64,000 bases of DNA, taken from Senegalia massiliensis (GTDB lineage Bacteria > Bacillota > Clostridia > Tissierellales > SIT17). The translations under genes were made by a program, and so were the position numbers. Below are positions 29,813-39,776 of this stretch, piece by piece. Within the stretch, counting starts at the first letter, position 1; each line of letters opens with the position of its first letter. Where the stretch lies: the NCBI RefSeq assembly GCF_009911265.1, contig NZ_QXXA01000005.1, forward strand, positions 1-64,000. Reading direction: 5' to 3'. Under the pieces are notes generated by a model that ran no database searches, was not told the DNA's origin, and saw only the letters and a program-made list of their open reading frames with translations.

Positions 29813-31024
29813 TTAATAATAATCTGAAAAATATGGAGTCTGTTGTTCAATAGAATCCTCTAGCATATCCACTATTTCTGAACTACATTTCAATCGTCCA
29901 ATTTTATGGAGATAATCAGGTCGTTTATATCCTAATAGCATAGTTACCATAGTTTGAATATCTATTCTTGAATCACTTTTCTCCTTTGTAGCAATGATTT
30001 CTCCTTTTCCCTTTATGTCAATTTTAAGGGTGAAAACCCCTTGATTCCACAACAACATTGGATCATCTAGAGTAAAGGTCCATACACGCTCCCTATTATC
30101 AGGTTTAAAATGATACTGATCAATAAACTGCTGAATATCTACAATTCGTGCCATATAGTAAGGTGATATAGTTTCCTTAATATCTGCATCTTCTAGCAAA
30201 AATGCCAATGGTTCATCTGTATGGGTATTTCCTATTACTTTTGAAATCATGGAGAAGTGAGCACTAATAAAATTCCACAAGCCAGTTCTAGCTTCTTCAT
30301 TAATAAAAATCATGTCTTTTATATGAAACACTTCATCGGCAATCCAATACAAAACATAGCCTTCAGGCTCTCTATTTTCATTGTAGTAGATAGCCGCATT
30401 CAAATCATCATAATCCCATAGCCAATATTCATTCCAGGCCAGATCGTTTCTTAACATAGCTCCATGTCGTTGACTGCTAAAACGTCTATAAGCTTCTTTT
30501 ACTTCTTCACTATTTGTATCAACACGTTCAACTTCTCCTGAGACTTGTTTAACTTTGGGTAACTGATAATCATTGACTTCAAATACAATCTTATCAGAAA
30601 TAATTTCCCATCCTTTCCTACGATAATAGGGAATTGAATAAGGATAAAGAAAAGATATAGACTGCTTACGAGTTCTCATATTAAAAAGTGCTTGATATAA
30701 AAGTTTGTGCATTAGCCCAATATTGGAGTACTCAGGAAAAGTTCCTACTCCAGTAAGACCAGCCATATCATATATTCTATTAAATATATTGACCTTAAAA
30801 GGATAGACTGCTACCTGAGAAACCAGTTTATCTCCATCAAACCATCCCAGTACATCAGCCTTCTGTAAAACAGGAGATTTTGCCCGAATCATGTCACGGT
30901 CTTCCCAACCTACCTTACGTAGCTCATTATCAGTAACTTGAAAAACATACCTAAGTAACTGATTATACTGTTCAAGATGTTCTAGTTCAACACGCTTCAT
31001 TTTTAATCTTTTTTCTCTCGCCAT
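29813..31024 (-). CDS. Eis-type GNAT acetyltransferase
   Basis: 403-residue protein with an N-terminal GNAT fold (PF13527), a second GNAT-like part and a C-terminal sterol-carrier-like domain, as in Eis enhanced-intracellular-survival proteins. Recognisable parts are VGTFPEYSNIGLMHKLLYQAL (acetyl-CoA pyrophosphate loop region) and LYPYSIPYYRRKGWEI. Eis relatives acetylate aminoglycosides or other amines; the substrate here is unknown. Its codons and base composition (sampled 43-47 % G+C) differ from its neighbours, suggesting transfer. Confidence 0.85.
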   Translation of the reverse strand: MAREKRLKMKRVELEHLEQYNQLLRYVFQVTDNELRKVGWEDRDMIRAKSPVLQKADVLGWFDGDKLVSQVAVYPFKVNIFNRIYDMAGLTGVGTFPEYSNIGLMHKLLYQALFNMRTRKQSISFLYPYSIPYYRRKGWEIISDKIVFEVNDYQLPKVKQVSGEVERVDTNSEEVKEAYRRFSSQRHGAMLRNDLAWNEYWLWDYDDLNAAIYYNENREPEGYVLYWIADEVFHIKDMIFINEEARTGLWNFISAHFSMISKVIGNTHTDEPLAFLLEDADIKETISPYYMARIVDIQQFIDQYHFKPDNRERVWTFTLDDPMLLWNQGVFTLKIDIKGKGEIIATKEKSDSRIDIQTMVTMLLGYKRPDYLHKIGRLKCSSEIVDMLEDSIEQQTPYFSDYY

Positions 31025-31121
31025 AAAAACCCTCTTTTCTTTTCAAACAGATTGCTTTAGTTTGATGTTAGGCAATAAATTTTCAATCGGATAAATACTA
31101 TTATGTCAAACATTATTAATT

Positions 31122-31150
31122 ATTATAGCATAAAATTTTTCATGGGACAA
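31122..31150 (-). promoter_or_regulatory. Promoter of the Eis-type gene
   Basis: Minus strand TTGTCC (31145-31150), 17 bases, TATAAT (31122-31127), about 100 bases before the start codon. The -35 matches at four of six positions. Confidence 0.45.
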
Positions 31151-31229
31151 TTTGCCTATATGACTAAAAATACTAAGGTTACTGGGTTTAAGTAAATCCC
31201 TAGAGTTTTGATTTAAAATAAATATAAAA

Positions 31230-31265
31230 AAGCAGATTTATTATATTAATATAATAAATCTGCTT
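31230..31265 (-). terminator. Terminator of ppdK (36-base perfect palindrome)
   Basis: A perfect 36-base palindrome, followed on the minus strand by TTTTTTATATTT. It lies 27 bases after the ppdK stop. Confidence 0.88.
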
Positions 31266-31291
31266 AATTTAAACTAAAGTATGGATTACTA

Positions 31292-33916
31292 CTATATATT
31301 TTTCACTACTGCTTGTGCTGCTGCAAGTTTTGCTATTGGTACTCTAAATGGTGAACAGGATACATATTGAAGTCCTAATTCATAGCAGAATTCTACTGAA
31401 GATGGCTCTCCTCCATGTTCCCCACATATTCCAAGTTTTATATTTTCTCTTGTTGATTTACCACCTTCAACTGCTATCTCCATAAGTTTTCCTACACCTT
31501 TTCTATCTATTGCTTGGAATGGATCTCTTTCTAATATTTCTTTGTTTACATATTCATCTAAGAATTTACCTGCATCATCTCTTGAGAATCCAAATCCCAT
31601 TTGTGTAAGGTCATTTGTTCCAAAACTAAAGAATTCTGCCTCAGTAGCTATTTCATCAGCTGTTATTGCAGCTCTTGGTATTTCTATCATTGTTCCTATC
31701 ATATAATCTACTTCTATTTCTTTTTCCTTAAATACTGCTTCTATTTCTTCAATTATTTGTCCCTTTACATATTTTAATTCTTCTATATGTCCTACAAGTG
31801 GTATCATTATTTCAGGTTTGATATCTTTAAATCCATTTTGTTTTACTTCTATTGCAGCTTCTATTATTGCTCTCACTTGCATTTTATATATTTCTGGATA
31901 AGTTACTGCAAGTCTACATCCTCTATGACCAAGCATAGGATTAACTTCATCAAGTTCTTCTATTCTATCCATTATATTTTCATAATCTATATTCATAGCT
32001 TTTGCAAGACTTTCTATATCCTCTTTTTTAGTTGGTAAAAATTCATGTAATGGTGGATCAAGAAGTCTTACTGTAACTGGCTTTTCTTTCATAACTTTAT
32101 ATAATCCTAAAAAGTCTTCTCTTTGGAATGGTAATAATTCTGCAAGTGCATTTTTTCTTTCTTCTTCTGTTGTAGAAAGTATCATCTTCCTTACAGAAGG
32201 TATTCTCTTTTCATCAAAAAACATATGCTCTGTTCTGCAAAGACCTATTCCTTCTGCTCCAAATTCCAATGCTTGATTAGCATCTTTTGGTGTGTCTGCA
32301 TTTGTTCTTACACTCATAGTTCTTATTTCATCTACCCATTCCATAAATTCACCAAAGTTACCACTTAATTTTGGTTGAACTTTGTTTATATTACCTTTAT
32401 AAACATTACCTGTACTTCCATCAAGAGAAATATATTCTCCTTCTTTTAGTACAAAGTCTTTTACCCTTATTTCTTTTTTCTCTTCACTTACTCTTATTTC
32501 ACTACATCCAGCTACACAACATTTTCCCATTCCCCTTGCTACTACTGCAGCATGAGATGTCATTCCTCCTCTAGATGTAAGTATACCTTCTGCTGATACC
32601 ATACCTTCTATATCTTCTGGTGATGTTTCTTGTCTTACTAATATACACATTTCTCCTCTTGCTTTTGCTTCTACTACATCATGAGCATTGAAATAAATTC
32701 TACCTGAAGCTGCACCAGGAGAAGCTGCAAGACCTTTTGAAAGTAATTCTGCATTTTCTAATGCTTTTTGTTCAAATGTAGGGTGAAGAAGTTGATTTAA
32801 TGTATTTGGCTCTATTCTTAATACAGCTTCTTCTTTTTCTATTACTTCTTCTTTTACAAGATCTACTGCTATATTTATTGCAGCTTGTGCTGTTCTTTTT
32901 CCTGTACGTGTTTGTAATATATATAATTTTTTATTTTCTATTGTAAATTCAATATCTTGCATATCCTTATAATGTTCTTCTAGTTTTCTTGTTATATTTT
33001 TAAATTCTTCAAATACATCAGACATACTAACTTCTAAATGAGAGATTTCTTGTGGTGTTCTAATTCCTGCAACAACATCTTCCCCTTGTGCATTTATAAG
33101 ATACTCACCAAATAATTTATTTTCTCCTGTTGCTGGATTTCTTGTAAATGCTACTCCTGTACCTGAAGTTTCTCCCATATTACCAAATACCATTGATTGA
33201 ACATTTACAGCTGTACCTAATTTATGTGATATATTATTTATCTTTCTATATACTCTAGCTCTTGGATTATTCCATGATTTAAATACTGCTTCTATGGCAA
33301 GTTCCAATTGCTTTACAGGTTCTTGTGGGAATTCTTCTCCTATTTCTTCACTGTATACTTCCTTGTACTGTTCTACTAATTTCTTTAAATCTTCTTTAGT
33401 CAAATCTGTATCAAGCTCTGTATTCTTCTTTTCTTTCATATCATCAAGTAAATTATCAAATCTTACTTTTGGTATTTCCATTGCAACATCTGAAAACATT
33501 TGAATAAATCTTCTATAACTATCATATGCAAACCTTTCATTACCTGTAGATTTTGCAAGTCCTTTTACTGATATATCATTTAACCCTAAATTAAGTATAG
33601 TATCCATCATACCAGGCATTGAAGTAACTGCACCTGAACGTACCGATACAAGTAAAGGATTATCTTCATCAGAAAAACTTTTTCCAAGTCTTTGTTCTAA
33701 ATCTTTTAAATGCTTTTTTATTTCCTCGTGTAATTCAACCCATATTTTCTCATTTTCTTCATAAAATCTATTGCATGCTTCTGTTGTTATTGTAAACCCA
33801 GGTGGAACTGGCAAATCTAAATTAGTCATTTCAGCTAAATTAGCTCCTTTTCCGCCAAGTAAAGATTTCATTTCTTTTTTACCTTCATTAAAGTTATATA
33901 CATATTTATTTGTCAT
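31292..33916 (-). CDS. ppdK: Pyruvate, phosphate dikinase
   Basis: 874-residue enzyme interconverting pyruvate + ATP + Pi and PEP + AMP + PPi. The N-terminal ATP-grasp domain starts with KGANLAEMTNLDLPVPPGF; the swivelling phospho-His domain has GGMTSHAAVVARGMGKCC with the catalytic His; the C-terminal TIM barrel has the acid/base Cys in GICGEHGGEPSS. Full length. The regulatory protein gene lies 28 bases upstream, a common pairing. In anaerobes PPDK often replaces or supplements pyruvate kinase. Confidence 0.98.
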   Translation of the reverse strand: MTNKYVYNFNEGKKEMKSLLGGKGANLAEMTNLDLPVPPGFTITTEACNRFYEENEKIWVELHEEIKKHLKDLEQRLGKSFSDEDNPLLVSVRSGAVTSMPGMMDTILNLGLNDISVKGLAKSTGNERFAYDSYRRFIQMFSDVAMEIPKVRFDNLLDDMKEKKNTELDTDLTKEDLKKLVEQYKEVYSEEIGEEFPQEPVKQLELAIEAVFKSWNNPRARVYRKINNISHKLGTAVNVQSMVFGNMGETSGTGVAFTRNPATGENKLFGEYLINAQGEDVVAGIRTPQEISHLEVSMSDVFEEFKNITRKLEEHYKDMQDIEFTIENKKLYILQTRTGKRTAQAAINIAVDLVKEEVIEKEEAVLRIEPNTLNQLLHPTFEQKALENAELLSKGLAASPGAASGRIYFNAHDVVEAKARGEMCILVRQETSPEDIEGMVSAEGILTSRGGMTSHAAVVARGMGKCCVAGCSEIRVSEEKKEIRVKDFVLKEGEYISLDGSTGNVYKGNINKVQPKLSGNFGEFMEWVDEIRTMSVRTNADTPKDANQALEFGAEGIGLCRTEHMFFDEKRIPSVRKMILSTTEEERKNALAELLPFQREDFLGLYKVMKEKPVTVRLLDPPLHEFLPTKKEDIESLAKAMNIDYENIMDRIEELDEVNPMLGHRGCRLAVTYPEIYKMQVRAIIEAAIEVKQNGFKDIKPEIMIPLVGHIEELKYVKGQIIEEIEAVFKEKEIEVDYMIGTMIEIPRAAITADEIATEAEFFSFGTNDLTQMGFGFSRDDAGKFLDEYVNKEILERDPFQAIDRKGVGKLMEIAVEGGKSTRENIKLGICGEHGGEPSSVEFCYELGLQYVSCSPFRVPIAKLAAAQAVVKNI

Positions 33917-33944
33917 TTAAATTCCCCTCTCTGATCTCTAATAT

Positions 33945-34766
33945 TTATTGAAAAGTAATACCATTTTTATTTAATAATGACACTACTATTTCTGCTGTTT
34001 CTTCTATTGCTTTATTTGATACATCAATTATAGGACATCCTATTTTCCTCATTATTTTGTCTGCATATTCTAATTCTTCTAATATCCTAGAAAAACTTGC
34101 ATAACTTGAATTTTCTTTGAGTCCTAAAGACTTAAGTCTTACTTCTCTTATTTCATTTAATTTTTCTGGTGAATTTGTAAGTCCTATTATTCTTTTTTTA
34201 GGTATTTCATATATCTCTTTAGGTGGTTTTATTTCATTTACTAATGGTAAATTTGCAGCTTTTATATTTTTGTTTGCTAAATACATACTTAAAGGTGTTT
34301 TAGAAGTTCTAGATACTCCTAGTAATACTACATCTGCTTCTAAAAACCCCCTTGGATCTTTGCCATCATCATATTTAACTGCAAATTCTATTGCTGCCAC
34401 TCTACTAAAATATGCTTCATCTAATCTCCTTATAGTACCTGATTTTCTAAGTGGTTTATTGTCTAACTTCTCACTTAAGGCATTGATAAGTGGACTTAAC
34501 AAATCAATTGTTGCAATTTGAAACGTTTTTGAGCAATCATCTATAAAACTAACTAGTTCTTTATTAACTAATGTATATAAAACTAAAACATTTTGTTCTA
34601 AAATTACTTTTTTCATTATTGTCTCAAGCTTCATCATATTTGTTATATGAGAATATCTATTTATCTCATAATTATCTGTTTTAAATTGTGCCATTGCAGC
34701 TTTTAATACTGTTTCTCCAGTTTCTCCTAATGAATCTGATATAATATATATTTTTAATTCTTCCAA
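33945..34766 (-). CDS. PPDK regulatory protein (bifunctional kinase/phosphorylase, DUF299)
   Basis: 273-residue PSRP/PDRP protein (PF03618). It begins with IYIISDSLGETGETVLKAA and has a P-loop-like GVSRTSKTPLSMYLA, both diagnostic. In characterised members it inactivates PPDK by ADP-dependent phosphorylation of a Thr beside the catalytic His and reactivates it by phosphorolysis; the target Thr is present in this PPDK (GGMTSH). It is transcribed just ahead of ppdK. Confidence 0.94.
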   Translation of the reverse strand: MEELKIYIISDSLGETGETVLKAAMAQFKTDNYEINRYSHITNMMKLETIMKKVILEQNVLVLYTLVNKELVSFIDDCSKTFQIATIDLLSPLINALSEKLDNKPLRKSGTIRRLDEAYFSRVAAIEFAVKYDDGKDPRGFLEADVVLLGVSRTSKTPLSMYLANKNIKAANLPLVNEIKPPKEIYEIPKKRIIGLTNSPEKLNEIREVRLKSLGLKENSSYASFSRILEELEYADKIMRKIGCPIIDVSNKAIEETAEIVVSLLNKNGITFQ

Positions 34767-34786
34767 TTTGTCACCTCTTTTTATAA

Positions 34787-34844
34787 TGTGATATACTATA
34801 TAACATTATAAATATATAGTATGTCATATTAATTATATTGTCAA
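34787..34844 (-). promoter_or_regulatory. Promoter of the PPDK operon with two CcpN-like boxes
   Basis: Minus strand TTGACA (34839-34844), 17 bases, TACTAT (34816-34821). Two 11-base sites fit the B. subtilis CcpN operator pattern as I recall it, TRTGHYATAYW: TATGTCATATT (34820-34830), overlapping the -10, and TGTGATATACT (34787-34797), just past the expected start. They are 33 bases apart. A 14-bp inverted repeat with one mismatch (34789-34802 and 34813-34826) spans both. Confidence 0.5.
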
Positions 34845-34855
34845 TACTTTTTTAT

Positions 34856-34894
34856 AATAAAAAAAGAAAAGACAACTATTATAGTTATCTTTTC
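34856..34894 (-). terminator. Terminator of upp
   Basis: 13-bp stem with one G-U pair in the RNA (34866-34878 with 34882-34894), 3-base loop, and seven T residues following on the minus strand. Confidence 0.88.
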
Positions 34895-34909
34895 CATTAA
34901 TATACCGTA

Positions 34910-35539
34910 TTATTTTGTACCGTATAATCTATCCCCTGCATCACCAAGTCCTGGTACAATATATGCATGGTCATTTAATTTTTCATCCATTTCACCAAGA
35001 TATATGTCTACATCTGGATGAGCTTCTTGTATTGCTTTTACACCTTCCGGTGCTGCTATTAGGCACATTAATTTAATATCTTTTGCACCTCTTTTTTTAA
35101 TTGCTTCTAGTGCTGATATTGCAGATACACCTGTTGCAAGCATTGGGTCTGTTACTATTAATGTTCTTTCTTCTACATCTTTTGGTAATTTACAATAATA
35201 TTCTACAGCTTGTAAAGTTTCAGGATCCCTATATAAACCAACATGACCAACTTTTGCTGCTGGAAGAAGTGTAAGCATTCCTTCTACCATTCCAAGTCCT
35301 GCTCTAAGTATTGGAACTATTCCTAATTTCTTTCCTGATATAACTTTTGATTTTGTTGTAGTAATTGGTGTTTCTATTTCTATATCTTCAAGTTCTAAAT
35401 TTCTTGTAACCTCATATCCCATAAGCATTGAAACTTCTTTTACAAGTTCTCTAAATTCCTTTGGTCCTGTATTTTTGTCTCTTATAAATGTTATCTTGTG
35501 CTTTATTAATGGGTGGTTCATTACAAATAATTCTCCCAT
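34910..35539 (-). CDS. upp: Uracil phosphoribosyltransferase
   Basis: 209-residue salvage enzyme making UMP from uracil and PRPP. The PRPP loop [12 protein letters not shown] and the uracil-binding C-terminus [17 protein letters not shown] are intact. I choose the ATG at 35539, preceded by AAAGGAG; a TTG at 35557 overlaps that ribosome site. It follows rpiB; in B. subtilis glyA lies between them but is missing here. Confidence 0.96.
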   Translation of the reverse strand: MGELFVMNHPLIKHKITFIRDKNTGPKEFRELVKEVSMLMGYEVTRNLELEDIEIETPITTTKSKVISGKKLGIVPILRAGLGMVEGMLTLLPAAKVGHVGLYRDPETLQAVEYYCKLPKDVEERTLIVTDPMLATGVSAISALEAIKKRGAKDIKLMCLIAAPEGVKAIQEAHPDVDIYLGEMDEKLNDHAYIVPGLGDAGDRLYGTK

Positions 35540-35574
35540 GTATGCATCTCCTTTCAATTGTTTATCGCTAAATA

Positions 35575-36021
35575 TTATAACATATTTTCTTCTATATCCA
35601 TAATTTTATTTACTCTTCTTTCGTGTCTACCTGCTTCAAATTCTGATGAAAGAAAAGCTTCTACTATAGCTTGTGCAAGGTCTTGACCAAGTACACGTCC
35701 ACCAAGTGCTATAATATTTGCATTATTATGTTCTGCTGCTTTTTTAGCTGAATAAATATCTGAACATAATGCACATCTTATTCCACGAACTTTATTACAT
35801 GCTATGGAAATACCTATTCCTGTACCACATATTACTATTCCTTTATCATATTCTCCTTTTGCTACTGACTCTGAAACTTTTTTACCAAAATCAGGATAAT
35901 CAACTGAGTCTTCTGAATATGTTCCAAAATCATTATATTCATAACCTGAATCTTCTAAGTACTTGATTATATTTTGTTTTAATCCATATCCTCCATGGTC
36001 ACTTCCTATTGCTATTTTCAT
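35575..36021 (-). CDS. rpiB: Ribose 5-phosphate isomerase B
   Basis: 148-residue RpiB/LacA/LacB-family isomerase of the pentose phosphate pathway. The start [16 protein letters not shown], the catalytic Cys in [15 protein letters not shown], and the C-terminal HERRVNKI are conserved. It follows ywlE by 12 bases in the conserved ywlC-ywlE-rpiB-upp order. Confidence 0.95.
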   Translation of the reverse strand: MKIAIGSDHGGYGLKQNIIKYLEDSGYEYNDFGTYSEDSVDYPDFGKKVSESVAKGEYDKGIVICGTGIGISIACNKVRGIRCALCSDIYSAKKAAEHNNANIIALGGRVLGQDLAQAIVEAFLSSEFEAGRHERRVNKIMDIEENML

Positions 36022-36033
36022 AATTTATTCTCC

Positions 36034-36714
36034 TCACTCTTTTAAATTTTTTACTACTTTTTCTAATGTTTCTTTTATTTCCTCTGCACTTTTTTCATAT
36101 ACAGATGTAGGCTGTCCAAATGGGTCTTTTATATCAAGTGATGGTATTTTACTTTGTAATTTGGTTATTTTAGCTTTTTGATCTTCCAACTCACCTTCTA
36201 TATCTCTTTCCCAGTCTTTTAATTCAATATCAATTCTTTCTATTTCTTTTAATAATTTTCTTTTTCTTTGTTGTAACTTCCTAATTTCACCTTTTCTTTG
36301 TTCCATTAGATGTGCTCTTTTTTGATTTATAGATTTATATATTTCATTTATTTCATCTAATATATCATTTATATTTATATCTTTATTTGCATATTCTTTT
36401 AACGTATATAATTTATTTTTTGCTTCAGGATATAAGTTAAGTACTAAAGATTTATGGTTAGTTGTCATTGTAAGTATTATATCTGCTTTTTCTACATCTT
36501 TTTTTGTAAGAGATTTCGCTTTATGACTTCTCATATCTATTCCCATACTATCCAGTACTCTTATTGCTTGTTTTGATGCATCCGTCCCATCTATTGCAGC
36601 TACTCCTCTTGAATATATATTGAATTCACCGTCATCAGTCATATCCTTTAGCATTGCCTCTGCCATACTACTTCTGCAGGTATTTCCTGTACATACAAAC
36701 AGAATGTTTTTCAT
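36034..36714 (-). CDS. ywlE: Low-molecular-weight protein arginine phosphatase with coiled-coil insertion
   Basis: 226-residue YwlE-type phosphatase. The active-site loop is CTGNTCRSS (Cys8, Arg14), and Thr12 equals the Thr that gives B. subtilis YwlE its phospho-arginine specificity. The general-acid loop DPFGQP lies at 197-202. Usual family length is about 150; the excess is a strongly charged coiled coil at about residues 112-192, inserted just before the general-acid loop. The ATG at 36714 has AGGAG eight bases upstream. Neighbours ywlC and rpiB match B. subtilis. Removal of McsB arginine phosphate marks is the expected role. Confidence 0.92.
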   Translation of the reverse strand: MKNILFVCTGNTCRSSMAEAMLKDMTDDGEFNIYSRGVAAIDGTDASKQAIRVLDSMGIDMRSHKAKSLTKKDVEKADIILTMTTNHKSLVLNLYPEAKNKLYTLKEYANKDININDILDEINEIYKSINQKRAHLMEQRKGEIRKLQQRKRKLLKEIERIDIELKDWERDIEGELEDQKAKITKLQSKIPSLDIKDPFGQPTSVYEKSAEEIKETLEKVVKNLKE

Positions 36715-36725
36715 AATTATCACTC

Positions 36726-37763
36726 CTATACATTTTCTATATTGTATCCTGCTGCTTTTTCCATCCTATTCATTATAGCACTTCCTATACCTTTTTCTTC
36801 TATAGCTTCTGCAATTATTATATCTACATCTAATTTATCAAATTCTCTTAACATTAAAAATAAGTTAGAAGCTATAGTACTTGGGTCTCTTCTTGAACCC
36901 AATACAAATAAATTTTTATTTTCATATCTTCCTTTTGTTTCCTCTGTTGCTAATATACCCACTTTTAATCCTTCTTCTCCATAATATCTATCTAAAATAT
37001 TTATTCTTTTTATTATTTTTTCTAAATCTCCTCTAATTATCTTCATATTTGCCTTAGGCGAATAGTGTTTATATTTTTGTCCTGGGGATTTAGGTACAAT
37101 ATCTTTATCTTTTAATGATTTATCTTGTTCAACTTCATCAAATACTTCAAGTAAGTCTTCTCTAGTTACATCTCCTGGTCTAAGTATCATTGGAGTTTTA
37201 CCAGTTACATCTAATACAGTAGATTCTAGACCTACATCTGTTTTTCCGCCATCTATTATCATATCTACTTTTCCAAACAAGTCTTCTTTAACATGATTTA
37301 TATATGTTGGACTTGGTCTTCCTGATATATTAGCACTAGGTGCTGCAACAGGAATATCAGCTAATTCTATTATTTTTCTAGCTATATTATTTTTAGGCAT
37401 ACGTATAGCAACTGTATCAAGTCCTCCTGTAATTATATCTGGTATAATATCTTTTTTCTTCATTATTAAAGTTAAAGGTCCTGGCCAAAACTTTTCTATT
37501 GCTAATTTAGCAGAATCTGTTATGTCTCTTACTAAATAATTTAATTGATTTATATTTGATATATGAACAATTAATGGATTATCCTGTGGCCTTCCCTTTG
37601 CTTTGAATATTTTTTTTACTGCTTCAGTATTTAGTGCATTTGCTCCTAATCCATATACTGTTTCTGTAGGTATAACAACTAACCCACCATTCCTCAAAAT
37701 ACTAGCTGCTAATTCAAGTGCATTTTCTTCATCTGATTTTTTTATGATTGTTTTTTTATTCAT
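36726..37763 (-). CDS. ywlC: L-threonylcarbamoyladenylate synthase (Sua5 type)
   Basis: 345-residue two-domain enzyme making threonylcarbamoyl-AMP for the t6A37 modification of tRNA. The YrdC domain (about 1-205) has KGRPQDNPLIVH and PSANISGRPSPT; a Sua5 C-terminal domain (about 235-345) follows, with PGQKYKHYSPKA as linker signature. It starts the ywlC-ywlE-rpiB-upp gene group, divergent from the ZIP transporter. Confidence 0.95.
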   Translation of the reverse strand: MNKKTIIKKSDEENALELAASILRNGGLVVIPTETVYGLGANALNTEAVKKIFKAKGRPQDNPLIVHISNINQLNYLVRDITDSAKLAIEKFWPGPLTLIMKKKDIIPDIITGGLDTVAIRMPKNNIARKIIELADIPVAAPSANISGRPSPTYINHVKEDLFGKVDMIIDGGKTDVGLESTVLDVTGKTPMILRPGDVTREDLLEVFDEVEQDKSLKDKDIVPKSPGQKYKHYSPKANMKIIRGDLEKIIKRINILDRYYGEEGLKVGILATEETKGRYENKNLFVLGSRRDPSTIASNLFLMLREFDKLDVDIIIAEAIEEKGIGSAIMNRMEKAAGYNIENV

Positions 37764-37888
37764 ATTATCCCTCTAATACATATTTTCTTTTTAATATTAT
37801 ATATTATTTTTATCATTATATACAACACGTATATTTATAATCCTATTTGAATAAAATTATATATCTTAAACTTTATGGGGTGCATTAA

Positions 37889-38617
37889 ATGCAATTAATT
37901 AATAATACTTTAATAGGTTTCATTGTAGGAATATTAGGCACCAGTTTAGGTGCAATAATTGCTTTACTTTTTGTCCATGATAATAAAAAGATACTTTCAC
38001 TGATACTTAGCTTTACTGCAGGTATTATGCTTTCTATTGTAACTTTTGATCTTATTTATGAAGCAATAGAATTATCAAATATAAAAATGACTTCCTTTGG
38101 CATATTTGTTGGAACAATTATAGTAGTATTTATGGAAAATATATTATATAAATTACAGATTAATAAAAATCATAATAAATTCATTAAATCTGGATTATTA
38201 ATGGCCATTGCAATTGCTATACACAATATTCCTGAAGGTCTTGCTATAGGTTCTGGTTTCATGTTTACATCTGATATGGGTTTTAAACTTGCTATTATAA
38301 TATCTCTCCACAATTTACCTGAAGGTATAGCTATGGCAACTCCTTTAAAAATAAGTGGATTTAAAGGAGTAAAAATAATAATTTATTCAATACTTGCAGG
38401 AATTCCTACAGGTATTGGTGCTTTTTTTGGAACCATCTTAGGAGGTATTTCAAATTCATTTATAGGTTTATGTTTTGCTATTGCTGCAGGGACTATGCTC
38501 TATATTACATGTGGAGAACTTATCCCAAACTCTAAAGATATCCACAATAATAGACTTGCACCTGTGACTTTGTGTCTAGGTTTTATTATTGGTATTATTA
38601 TAATAAATATATTATAA
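37889..38617 (+). CDS. ZIP-family divalent metal transporter (GufA-like)
   Basis: 242-residue membrane protein with about eight segments. The paired metal-site helices AIHNIPEGLAIG and SLHNLPEGIAMA are the ZIP signature. It probably imports zinc or related metals. It stands alone on the plus strand within a minus-strand gene group; an orphan zinc-binding lipoprotein is encoded 4 kb away. There is no clear Zur or AdcR box upstream. Confidence 0.92.
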   Translation: MQLINNTLIGFIVGILGTSLGAIIALLFVHDNKKILSLILSFTAGIMLSIVTFDLIYEAIELSNIKMTSFGIFVGTIIVVFMENILYKLQINKNHNKFIKSGLLMAIAIAIHNIPEGLAIGSGFMFTSDMGFKLAIIISLHNLPEGIAMATPLKISGFKGVKIIIYSILAGIPTGIGAFFGTILGGISNSFIGLCFAIAAGTMLYITCGELIPNSKDIHNNRLAPVTLCLGFIIGIIIINIL

Positions 38618-38618
38618 A

Positions 38619-38640
38619 AGCGAACTCAAAAAAGTTCGCT
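38619..38640. terminator. Terminator between ZIP gene and prfA
   Basis: 8-bp stem (38619-38626 with 38633-38640) lying between two convergent genes; the minus strand continues TTTTATAATATA, so it probably ends prfA transcripts. Confidence 0.7.
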
Positions 38641-38642
38641 AA

Positions 38643-39713
38643 TTATTTTTCTATAGTTTTAAGTTTTTCTGCTTGATCTGTTGTGATAAGAGCATCTACC
38701 ATTTCTTCTATATCCCCATCTAGAAAATTATCCAATTTATATACTGTCATATTTATTCTATGGTCTGTTATTCTACCTTGAGGATAATTATATGTTCTAA
38801 TTCTCTCTGATCTGTCTCCTGTACCTACTTGTGATTTTCTAGCTTCTGCTATTTCTTTATTTTGCTCTGAAAGTTGTTTTTCATAAAGTCTTGCTTTTAA
38901 TACTTTAAATGCCTTATCTTTATTTTTGAGCTGTGATTTTTCATCCTGCATAGCTACTACTATTCCTGTAGGAACATGAGTAAGTCTTACTGCTGAATCA
39001 GTTGTATTAACACTTTGGCCTCCATTACCTGATGAACGGTATACATCAACTCTTACATCATTCATATTTATTTCTACTTCTACATCATCTACTTCAGGAA
39101 GTACTGCAACTGTAGATGTTGAAGTATGAATTCTTCCACCAGATTCTGTTTCTGGTACTCTTTGTACTCTATGAACTCCTGATTCATATTTTAGTCTAGA
39201 ATAGGCACCTTTACCTTTTATCATAAATACTATTTCTTTAAATCCACCTACTCCTTGTGAACTTGTACTCATAATATCTACTTTGAAACCTTGTCTTTCA
39301 GCATATCTTGAATACATACGGAACAAATCTCCTGCAAATATACCTGCTTCGTCTCCTCCAGCTCCTGCACGAATTTCTACTATAACATTTTTCTCATCAT
39401 TAGGATCTTTTGGTATGAGTAAGAATTTAATTTCTTCTTGCAATTCTTCTTGATTTTTTTGTAATTCGTTTAATTCTTCTTTTACCATTTCTTTGAAATC
39501 GTCTTCTAACTTTTCATTCAACATTTCTTTTGATTCTTCTATTTGTTCTGTTACTTCTTTATATTCTCTATATTTCATTACAATGGGCTCTACTTCAGCA
39601 TGTTCTTTTACATACTTTTGCCATTCATTTATATTGTTTATTATATCTGGATCACTTATCTTTCCGTTTAAATCTTTATACTTTTCTTCAAGAAAATCTA
39701 ACTTTTCTAGCAT
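38643..39713 (-). CDS. prfA: Peptide chain release factor 1
   Basis: 356-residue release factor for UAA/UAG. The GGQ motif is in [17 protein letters not shown], and RNA/peptide-anticodon and domain-1 coiled coil are of normal length. PrmC, which methylates the GGQ glutamine, is encoded upstream, separated here by two chromate-type transporter genes. Confidence 0.97.
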   Translation of the reverse strand: MLEKLDFLEEKYKDLNGKISDPDIINNINEWQKYVKEHAEVEPIVMKYREYKEVTEQIEESKEMLNEKLEDDFKEMVKEELNELQKNQEELQEEIKFLLIPKDPNDEKNVIVEIRAGAGGDEAGIFAGDLFRMYSRYAERQGFKVDIMSTSSQGVGGFKEIVFMIKGKGAYSRLKYESGVHRVQRVPETESGGRIHTSTSTVAVLPEVDDVEVEINMNDVRVDVYRSSGNGGQSVNTTDSAVRLTHVPTGIVVAMQDEKSQLKNKDKAFKVLKARLYEKQLSEQNKEIAEARKSQVGTGDRSERIRTYNYPQGRITDHRINMTVYKLDNFLDGDIEEMVDALITTDQAEKLKTIEK

Positions 39714-39776
39714 TTATTTCACCTCATTCCCTTTCGCCAATAATATATTATATCAAAAATTTATTTAAAAGTCGAA

